Shown one piece after another: positions 55,734 through 64,000 of a stretch of DNA of 64,000 nucleotides. The notes under the pieces were generated by a model. That model ran no database searches and was not told the DNA's origin. It worked only from the letters and a program-made list of their open reading frames with translations. The first letter of the stretch is position 1, and every line of letters starts with the position of its first letter. This stretch comes from Coptis chinensis (taxonomy: Eukaryota > Streptophyta > Magnoliopsida > Ranunculales > Ranunculaceae). Location: contig CM027381.1 of assembly GCA_015680905.1 (NCBI GenBank), forward strand, positions 67,631,501 through 67,695,500, written 5' to 3'. A program made the translations under genes and the position numbers.

Positions 55734-58700
55734 ACACACCTGAAATTGCCGGGGAATTAGTTCCTCCATGGCAATTCAACAACTAAAGGACTTGGTATGA
55801 AGGTATGACCCTAATATAGTTTGTCTCTCAGAAACTAAGGTAGGCTATGATAGAATTAGTAGGATCAGCAGAATGGTTAAGTACAAAGGTTTCTTTAGTG
55901 TTCCAGCTGTGGGGATTAGTGGTGGGCTGGCTATTCTGTGGAAGGAAGATGTGGATTTGGTTATAATGGGAGCAACTCAGAACCATGTGACAGGTAAACT
56001 TAATAATTATCTGTGCAATGAATCTTGATATTTCTTCTTTGTGTACGGTGAACCTTTAGCTTGTAATAGACATAAAGTCTGGACGGAGCTCAGGGATGTA
56101 GCTTCTCTGATCCCTGGGCCTTGGTGCCTATTTGGGGACTTTAATGCTATAACCTCTTTGGATGAAAAGATAGGGGGTAGAAGTATTTTTAATAAAAGCA
56201 TGATAGAGTTTAATGAGTTGATTAATGATCTGGGGCTTATTGATATGGGGTTTAAGGGTCCTAAGTATACTTGGAGTAATAATATAGCCCCACAGGACCA
56301 TATTATTGAACGGTTAGATAGAGCTATGGCAAATGATGCCTGGCTTTTGATGTTTCCCCATATGCAAGTAAACAATGTTGTGAATGCTACTTCTGACCAT
56401 CTGTCTATTATTATTAATCTTAGAGCAAAGGATGATAATATATCTGAGCATGGAAAACCCTTTAGATTCTATAATATGTGGTTCTCTGATAAGTCCTGCA
56501 TGTCTGTTATTGATACTGCTTGGAAGTCTATCACACATAACATGCCTGATATGAATGTGATTATTAAGCAAAAGTTGACACAATAGCATCTTGCCATTTG
56601 GAATAAAAAAGTTTTTGGCAATATTTTCACCAACATAAAAAAAGTGAATAAAGAGTTGGAGGATGTGCTGAAAAAACCCTTCTCTCCAATCACTTATGAG
56701 AGATCAAAGGTTTTAAAATCTGAACTCTTTGATTGGCTGGTTAAAGAGGAGAGTTTTTGGAAGCAAAAATCCACTACTCACTGATTGAAAGATGGAGGGA
56801 GAAACACTAGATTCTTCCATCTCTCAACCATATATAGGAGAAGGAAGAACATGATTGAGAAGTTAAAAAAGCATGATGGGGGTTGGAGCATGGGGAGAGC
56901 TGAAGTGGGGGAGAACATTAACACCTACTTCAGAGATCTCTTTAGCTCTGACCATCCTAAAAAAAATGACAGAATGCTCAATTTGTTCCATCCTTGAATT
57001 TCTAAAAAGGAAAATAATATCCTGACTGTAGTTCCTACCAATGAGGATATTTGGAGAGTGGTAAAGAAAATAGGGAGCTTGAAGGCTCCTGGGCCTGATG
57101 GGTTCCAAGATTGTTTTTATCAACAGACTTGGGATATAGTGGGGACTAGTATCTTTGCCTTTGTGAATGATTTTTTCATTAAAGGGGTTTTGAATCCCAC
57201 TTTTAATGAAACATTTATTGCTCTCATTCCCAAGATGAGCAACCCTGAGGCTGTGGAAAATTTTAGGCCTATAAGCCTCTACAACTTCTGCTATAAGGTG
57301 ATTTCAAAAATCTTAGCCAATAGGCTTAAGTATCATTTGAATAAAATTGTCTCCCCTTTCCAGGGGGCTTTCATAAAAAGAAGAAACATAGGGGATAATA
57401 CTGGTTTGGCTTGTGAGTTGTTTCATCAAATGAAAAACATGAAGGCTAAGAATAAAGGCTATGTATCCTTAAAGATGGATATGGCTAAAGCCTATGATAG
57501 GGTTGAGTGGTCTCTGATAGATAATATTTTTGAGAGGCTGGGGTTTAATAATAAATAGAGAACCATGATTCAGCAATGTTTGTCTACTGTGACTTTTCAA
57601 GTTCTTCTCAATGGTAGCCCTTTAAATAAGGTTAGCCCTGAAAGAGGTCTCAGACAAGGGGATCCCCTGTCCCCTTACCTTTTTATTATCATGTCTGAGG
57701 CTTTGTCCAGGATGATTGCCAAAGCTAAGATGGAAGAGAAAATTCATGGGATCAAGATTAGGAGATCTTCTCCTTCTATTACTCATCTTCTCTATGCTGA
57801 TGATCTTATTTTATTCACTAGAGGCAATCTTGAGGATGGGGGATATCTCAAGAATATCCTCCAAGAGTACTGTGATGCATATGGACAACTTATCAATTTT
57901 GATAAGTCTAGCATGTTCTTTAGTAGAAATATCAATTTTAGAAACAAAATAAAGCTCAAGAGATTCTGGAAAATGAGAGTGTTTGACCCAAAAGATAAGT
58001 ATCTGGGGATACCTATTATGCTTTTACAAAAGAAGGCTGAGGACTTTGACTACTTAGTAGACAAGATTCATAGTAAGATCAAAGGGTGGAAGGCTAAGGT
58101 TCTATCACAGGCTGGTAGGGATACCCTGATCCAGTCTGTGGAGCTATCCCTTTGTATGCTATGGCTACCTATATGCTCCCTGTGTCTATTTGTAATAAGA
58201 TAGACAAAGCATGTAAGGATTTTTTCTGGCATGGAACTGAGGACTCAAAAAGTGTCTATACCATTGGGTGTGACAGCTTATGCAAACCCAAGTCTCAAGG
58301 AGGCTTAGGGTTCAGGAGAATGAAGGATATAAACATAGCTATGCTAGCCAAGCTTCCTTGGAAAGCAGCTACTAACATAAACTCTATATGGACAAAAACT
58401 CTAGCAAGCATATATGGAAAAAACTGGATTGGGGACATTTGGAAACCTCTTGGGTATGCCTCCTATTTCTGGAAAGGCATACACAGAACTTTTAATATGA
58501 TAAGTGGGGGTTTGATATGGGGGATACATAGTGGAACCTCTACTTCTATCCTGGATGATTCTTGGGTTTTAATTAATGGAAAACCTAAGACTCTAAGGGA
58601 GTTAGGAGTGGAGAATTCCAGGCTGAATGACCTTCATGTGGCTGACTTGTTTAAGGAAGATGGGACTGGATGGGATGAGGCTAAGATCACAACCTTATTC

Positions 58701-59807
58701 CCTCCCCATCTGGCTCTGAGGATCAAAGAAGTGATGATTAGACCTTTCGGCCTTGGCAAGGATATGATGGTGTGGAGTGAGGACAAGGCTGGGAAGTTTA
58801 CTGTGAAGTCTGCCTACAAATTTATTACTAAAGATAAAGATGTAGGGCAGAGCTCCAGTTTCAATTCCTAGACCTCTAAGCTCCTCTGGAAAACCAAACT
58901 ACCAGCCAATGTTCAACTGTTCCTATGGAAAGTTTACACGTATGCCTTACCTATGGGGGATAGGCTGGAGATAAGGAATATGGTGGGGATTTTTTTGTCC
59001 CTTGTGTCTAAAGACTATAGAGACTGGTAACCACCTGTTCTTTGAATGTGAATGGGCTAGAGCCATGTGGTTCACCTCAGGTTTAGGGTTGAGAATGGAG
59101 AGCCAAGGCAGCAATAATACCAAAGCATGGGTTACTAAATTCATTAGCTGGTGCCATAGCAAGAACCAAGTGATAGTGTAGGCTGGCATTAAAGCTTGCT
59201 ACCTGTTGTACAACATATGGATAACAAGGAATGAAGCCAAGTTTGAGCATAGGAGGCCTAACAGAGAAATGACTATCAGAAGAAGTGAGGTGGAGGCAGA
59301 CAAGTGCTATGCAGGACTGGTTGCAGAAAACTCTGATACTAATCTTTCTAAACACCCTAGCAATTACTTAGAACAAGTTGAGCTAGACTCTTTAAATTCC
59401 TTATTTCCTATTATCCCTAATGATTGTATTATCATCAGGTTCAATGCTTCCTTCAAGACCACAACTGGATGGGCAGCAGCTGGCACCATTGCCTGGGACA
59501 ATGAAGGCAAGATAGTAGGAGCAGCACTAAGAAGATTCAAAGTTAGGTCATCAGAAGAAGTCGAAATGGTGGCAGCTGAAGTGGCTATTTTGCTAGCAAA
59601 AGCCAAAGGGTGGAATGCAGTTCTGATTGAAGGAGACTGTGTAGAGGTTATCAAAGCTTTGAATAGTCCAACCTGCTCTTGGGTTTTTGCATTTTAAGGG
59701 ATTATGTGTTAAACTTGAGTTCCTCACTTTTGTTTTGTAAATTTAGCTGGATCAATAGATTTGTTAATGGAGAGGCACACAAGCTGGCGAAATGGACTTA
59801 CCAGTAG
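55734..59807 (+). pseudogene. LINE-3 ORF2 (endonuclease, RT, zf-RVT, RNase H), broken
   Basis: The endonuclease runs from about 55740 (NCRGISSS, VCLSETKVGYDRI) through LFGDFNAITSLDEKIGG, IIERLDRAMANDAW and ATSDHLS. Reverse transcriptase has SLKAPGPDGFQDCFYQQTW (57076), ENFRPISLYNFCYKVISKIL, KMDMAKAYDRVEWSL, GLRQGDPLSPYLFIIM and LLYADDLILFTRG (57790-57828). zf-RVT (ETGNHLFFECEWARAMWF) lies at about 59020-59075 and RNase H at 59430-59807 (IRFNASFKTTTG, EVAILLAKAKG, LIEGDCVEVI, NGEAHKLAKW). The first catalytic Asp of RNase H is Asn (FNAS). Frameshifts occur near 58140 and in the T-run near 58990. Nearly all stops stand at expected Trp codons. Confidence 0.83.
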
Positions 59808-60279
59808 TAGCTTGTGAGTTAGCTACCAAACTGCCTACTGACAAACAATGATGCGCCGGTTATGCTTTAGTTTTTCATGATATATCAAAGACCATTAATA
59901 CTGAGTAGTGGAAAATGCTCCCAGTGACCCACGTCAGCCCCCCTTTTTTCTCTGAGACTGACACATCAGATTTTTCTTAAAAAAGGTAAATCTACGCCTT
60001 TTTTTTCCATATTTCAATTGTTCATAATCCAAACAAAGATAATAAAACAAAACTCTTCGCCATACAAAAAAAAAAAAAAAAAAAAAAAACTAATGGAACC
60101 ATCGATCCAATGCTAGCACTGTTTCTTCTAAAGCAGAACTCTCTCAGCATCAAAGTTGTCCATGAAGTTCTCTCATTTTAGTACCGTGTTTCAGTAATGT
60201 GAATCTTGAAGCAATCTTACACGAATTGTCCATATTGATCTCATTTCCAGGTACGTTGACATATTGTTAGTGGTGTTAC

Positions 60280-60723
60280 CATCTTTGAGTTGGTTCTCCC
60301 CAACCAGTGTTGCATTTGTTTTGGCTAAATTTTCCTCTGTAATCGCATTCGGCAGGGCACTCCTCATGAATAGAACTTCTTCTAGGCCAATATCTTCCTA
60401 TCTCTTGACCGTTCAGCCAAGCTACGCCTTTTCCCATGTCTATCATGTCCAGACCAATCGGTTCATCTCCAGATGGGGGATCCACAATGGCCTGCAATAT
60501 CAACCAAGTTTGTTTTCTTAAAGAACCGAATAATCAATTTCTTAAACAGGCTAGAGAGGATTACTGCATCATCAATTTCTTTACTATTCCATATACACGT
60601 GGTAGAGTCCTTCATTGTGTTATTGTACTGCATTATTACTGCACTCACCTTATACCATGTGAGAGACTGATCTTTAAGTGGCTCTGAACTTGATTGCCAC
60701 TTGACACTATTCAGGCCAATTTC
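60280..60723 (-). pseudogene. Beta-galactosidase (BGAL, GH35) two-exon fragment
   Basis: Two exons on the minus strand, 60723-60649 (GLNSVKWQSSSEPLKDQSLT) and 60491-60280 (AIVDPPSGDEPIGLDMIDMG, KGVAWLNGQEIGRYWPR, AECDYRGKFSQNKCNTG), join in frame across a GTGAGT...TTGCAG intron. They match the galactose-binding-like C-terminal part of plant apoplastic beta-galactosidases. No stop interrupts them, but the catalytic GH35 domain is absent from the flanks (the next sequence is an aspartate aminotransferase piece on one side and the LINE-3 tail on the other). It is therefore a fragment. Confidence 0.85.
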
Positions 60724-61091
60724 CTGGTGATGATGGCCGCGTTAAACGAACTGGTATTTTTATAATTAATTTTTCATTATGTTTTTTAACTAGTTGTTTC
60801 ATTCTTTGTTTTACATGTATCTTGATTTCTTATGGTGACTGCGTTTGCATGTTTTTGGTGAAGGGATCTAGAGTGCATCACCGGAACCTAGTTGCTTTGT
60901 GGGATATTGCGAGGAAGAAGGTCAACAGATACTTTCTCAGTTTTTCCTCAATTCCTGGATTAATTTACCCATTGATTACCATTTGATGTCCTATTAATCA
61001 CTTTACATACTTTTCACATTAATCTCTTCAATTTGTCAGAGCACATTGATCTTCAGGGGAATAATCTCAATTGCACATATTCTGGCAACCG
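60724..61091 (+). other. Exon-like piece of unidentified origin
   Basis: GSRVHHRNLVALWDIARKK can be read at about 60861-60920, after a 3' splice-like GGTGAAG and before AAGGTCAAC. It looks like coding sequence from another gene but I cannot name the family. The rest of the interval shows nothing. Confidence 0.3.
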
Positions 61092-61196
61092 CTTGCCAGA
61101 CCTATGTACAACAACCCGCCTGTCCATGGTGCTCTTATTGTGTCAACCATCCTTAGTAGTCCGGACTTAAAGAGCCTGTGGCTGAAGGAAGTCAAG
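61092..61196 (+). pseudogene. Aspartate aminotransferase exon fragment
   Basis: Thirty-five codons read [20 protein letters not shown] and [14 protein letters not shown] up to a GT donor at 61197. This is the segment around the PLP-enzyme R-P-M-Y-x-N-P-P motif of plant cytosolic or mitochondrial aspartate aminotransferase. No neighbouring exon was recognised and the upstream splice site is unclear. It is a gene fragment. Confidence 0.85.
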
Positions 61197-61864
61197 GTAA
61201 CCCCTAAGTTCTAAGCGTTTCACAATATTATCTTAAATTCTTAATTGTTAACTATGATATTTTTTCTCAAGTGCAGTGAACATAAGCTGTTCTATTCACC
61301 TTTTAAGGATTTAATTTGGAATATATATCATTCAATTCATTTAAGTGACGCTGAGTGTTATTAGAAATTAACAAATACGAATCCCAATAATAATAATGGT
61401 TTGCGGTTTTATTTATAATGGTAGGAAATTGCAACATTTTTTTTTATCCCTGTCATTGCTTTGCAAATCTGTTTTAATTTGAAAAAGTGGCAAATTTCTA
61501 CTCATACGTTTTCCACTGTTGCTTTGTCCATAGGTATTTTTCTTCAACTTTGTTTCATGTCGTTTACATAAGTTAATAACTTAATATTCTTGACCTCATT
61601 TCTAAATGCTTAAATACAAGTTGAAGTAGGTTTCGTTCACTAGAATTAAATCTGAAATGTATCCACTATCAATTCGGTAAATCGCCACATTATGTACACA
61701 AGCTCACACAACGTAATTATTAGAAACCAGTACTTACTAACAATGAAAAAGACGGTATTTGTTATTAGACTTCTCATTGCCAAACCTATACAAGTATATG
61801 TATATTCTTATTTGCTATAAATTTCTGATGTATATATGAATTTCTAAGGATTCATTGTGATTTT
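61197..61864. other. Spacer between gene fragments, nothing recognised
   Basis: AT-rich, intron-like sequence without a recognisable exon. Confidence 0.4.
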
Positions 61865-62300
61865 GTTAAGTGTGAGGTTGTGGGGCAGAGTTTTATGCTT
61901 CATCAGATTAGGAAGCTGGTCGGGCTTGCAGTTGCTATCATGAGGGATTGCGCACCGGAGTCTTTGATTGAAATAGCTCTGCAGAAGTAAGTACTTTTCG
62001 GTTATGTTTTTGGAACTATGAATTTCCTATTGTTTGCGATGAATTTGTTGTTTCGTGAAATTTAGGGATGTAAGGATTAATGTGCCCACACTCGAGGTTG
62101 GGCTTTACCCGAGGAGTGTTTCTTTACTTCATATAATCAGAAGTGGAAAGACACGATGAAGAAATTTCAATGGAAGCCTATGTGGAACAAGCGGAAGACT
62201 TCAAAATGAAGCAAGTGTACTCTCATATCGCTTCCATGGAGCGAAGGAGGGTTACGTGGCTGGCTGTTTGGCTTCACTCCCTAAACCTTCAAACTATCCC
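61865..62300 (+). pseudogene. tRNA pseudouridine synthase (PUS1/TruA-like) C-terminal fragment
   Basis: Exon 61865-61986 reads KCEVVGQSFMLHQIRKLVG and LAVAIMRDCAPESLIEIAL and ends at GTAAGT. The next exon from 62066 continues in phase with KDVRINVPT and EVGLY. A frameshift near 62110 then moves the similarity to EECFFTSYNQKWKDT, and another near 62150 to EISMEAYVEQAEDFKMKQVY and SHIASMER. The catalytic Asp domain is not present. It is the C-terminal end of a nuclear Pus1-type enzyme, now broken. Confidence 0.85.
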
Positions 62301-62970
62301 GATTTTATGCTTTTGTGGAGGATAACTTGCACCATTGGAGAAAATGTTCAAGTTGAGAGCATTGGCGCAAAGTATGATTGGCTCTGCTACATCATCTATG
62401 AGGAAATATCAATGTTCCAAAGTGGATGCCAATCAAGGGCGGTCAATGAATCGTATAATGCCCTTACATTTACTTTTGGATACTAATTATCCTCCACCGA
62501 GCATGCATCCGGACTCGAGTAGATTTTGTCGGAAAAACAAATATGGATCCAATTTGTTGCAATTAATAGTTACAATTCTTGCCTTTTGTTAAGGATTTTT
62601 CTTTGGACTTGCTTGACTTTCTCAAATCATACTATGAATTGGTAAAAGGTTCAAAATACTCTTCTTGACCCGTGGACATTCCGATGTTGGGAAGGATTCA
62701 TACTTTGAGCATGCCTACATGAATATTGAATCTCACCACTTTATTTGAGCTTCGTTTATGCTTTTACCGCTTTGTTATGCAACCCGATCCATTTGTTTAA
62801 TTTTGTGGCGATCCTTAGTTGGTTGGATATTTACATGTGACCGTGCATTTGTAGGGATTCATCGTGGTAAATGAGGAGAGAAGTCTCATCGCAATGCATG
62901 CCACTTGCATCCATCAATAACTGTGACACCCCTGCTCAAACTAGCATGGTTGCACCATTCACTGGCCTCA
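62301..62970. other. Unassigned sequence between the PUS1 fragment and the LTR
   Basis: A frame at 62335-62592 has no recognisable domain; it may be more captured exon material. The remainder is spacer. Confidence 0.35.
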
Positions 62971-64000
62971 TGTCACACCCCGAATTTCGACAGAATTCGG
63001 AAAAAACATTATTTGTCCCCGACTCTTCGATCTCCGAGGTGTGACGCACTCTCCACTCCCAAAAGCCCATAAACAATTTAAAATATGCGGATAATTAAAA
63101 CCAATAAAATTTTTAACTTAAACAAAGTCCTCTTCATTATAAAACAATTTACAAATGAAAATGCAAATAATATTATCTCAACTGAAAATCTATATCACCT
63201 CAAGGGAAAACAAAACACAACCTGAGATGCAATGCTAACGCAAACCACAAGCAGCAACCAATCTTCTTCATCACTAAACCTGTCAAAACTTATCAACTAT
63301 GTTCATTGAATGAACACACCCGATAAGCAAACATGCAAATCCCGGTTGACATTATAAAATGCTGGTGTGAGTAGCCCTAAAATACAACATATAATTATAC
63401 ATATACATACACAATCCATATGGCAGTTAGTTCCTCCATCGAGGCGCCTTAACTTTCAACGACTAATACAACATCCTTAAGTTCAATAACTAAGGCAGGT
63501 AGTTCCCACCGAGGCTATAACTTCCCACTAACCACACAACAACCTATACTCATAATAAATAAGGCATGTAGTTCCTCCATCGAGGCCTTTAGGTTCTAAC
63601 TAAACTATAACCAAGCATATACAATCATCTATCTAAAGATACATCATTAACTAACATATTACCATAATTAGATTATTTCGGGGCTTTCTTTGTGTGTCCC
63701 TAAAATCACGTCAGATCTATGTCTTACCTAGTTTCCGGCTACCACAATCGCAGAACCCAACATGTACATGTACATCCATGCCTCCCTTACATAATGAGCC
63801 ACTCCGTGCGTAACCACCACGGCGGGATGCCGACGCACCGTAAATCCTCACCACGGAAGCCAAATCTATGTAAGCACCGCCACTATTCGGCATAAAATAT
63901 TATGCGCATCATCGTTCTATTTTATGAGCGGAATAATCAAGCCACTATTCGGCTTCGCCCGGGAGGGCCATTCAGCTTTCTTGAAGCGCCCGGTTCTTCG
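62971..64000. mobile_element. LTR-like sequence, runs off the window
   Basis: It starts TGTCACACCCCGAATTTCG, a terminus common in plant LTR retrotransposons, with an inner palindrome CCGAATTTCGACAGAATTCGG-type. No coding sequence follows within 1 kb. TAGTTCCTCCATCGAGGC recurs three times at roughly 70-bp spacing (63427, 63500 in altered form, 63568). The element's other end lies outside the window, so strand and family are open. Confidence 0.5.

Larger units (their letters stand above)
53340..60089 (+). mobile_element. Degenerate LINE (LINE-3)
   Basis: This is a plus-strand L1-type LINE with ORF1 (DUF4283-like region and zinc knuckle), endonuclease, reverse transcriptase, zf-RVT and RNase H. 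The 3' end is placed at the run of 24 A (60066-60089), which follows AATAAA at 60041-60046; the ORF2 stop is at 59805-59807. The 5' boundary near 53340 is a guess, and no target duplication was found. Its leader lacks the GGTAAAATCC modules, so it belongs to another family than LINE-1 and LINE-2. Long frames survive, but many single stops break them. Confidence 0.82.

Noticed and set aside
62335-62592. 85-codon ORF after the PUS1 fragment as a gene
   Set aside because: No recognisable motif, and it lies in a region of broken captured exons. It may be a shifted frame of one of them.

Overview
This window is nuclear DNA from a flowering plant, probably a eudicot. The evidence is a CP12 gene, a TENA_E gene with plant introns, a bZIP53-type gene with its sucrose-control upstream ORF, a plant 5S rRNA gene, and plant-specific repeats (FAR1-type MULE transposases, plant mobile domain elements, RNase H-bearing LINEs). 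Genus cannot be told from sequence alone. All coordinates and translations were read by eye; no alignment or database search was run.

The window is mostly mobile elements with a small gene island. (1) 1-8.0 kb: a decayed minus-strand LINE (757 to about 7540) between stretches that look organellar. (2) 8.1-13.5 kb: a stray PP2C last exon and a broken minus-strand FAR1-type transposase gene. (3) 13.5-18.4 kb: a MULE with about 267-bp terminal inverted repeats, carrying a broken transposase gene and a captured piece of a class I KNOX homeobox gene. (4) 18.7-28.2 kb: two oppositely oriented plant-mobile-domain elements, with a presequence-protease (PreP) gene fragment and a Gypsy protease fragment between them. 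(5) 28.4-36.8 kb: a three-deep nest, in which an old LINE fragment holds a Copia solo LTR with a 5-bp target duplication (ATTAC), which in turn holds a LINE whose 5' end is a complete 5S rRNA sequence, with a 16-bp target duplication enclosing both. (6) 37.7-45.8 kb: the gene island, with TENA_E (thiamin salvage; a LINE remnant in intron 2), CP12 (Calvin-cycle redox switch) and a minus-strand bZIP53-like gene. (7) 45.8-53 kb: AT-rich DNA with foldback and hAT-type elements and a second copy of the bZIP promoter segment. (8) 53.3-60.1 kb: a third LINE, with stops mostly at expected Trp codons. (9) 60.3-62.4 kb: exon-sized pieces of three unrelated genes (beta-galactosidase, aspartate aminotransferase, tRNA pseudouridine synthase), then an LTR-like sequence running off the window.

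Only TENA_E, CP12 and the bZIP gene look intact. The strongest unusual observation is the 5S-LINE chimera: the 5S begins at the base after the left target duplication and ends at its mature 3' end, as expected if reverse transcription switched from LINE RNA to 5S RNA. Two LINEs of that family also share a repeated 5' leader module, GGTAAAATCC followed by a short hairpin and GTTCYGG, that I do not recognise from the literature.
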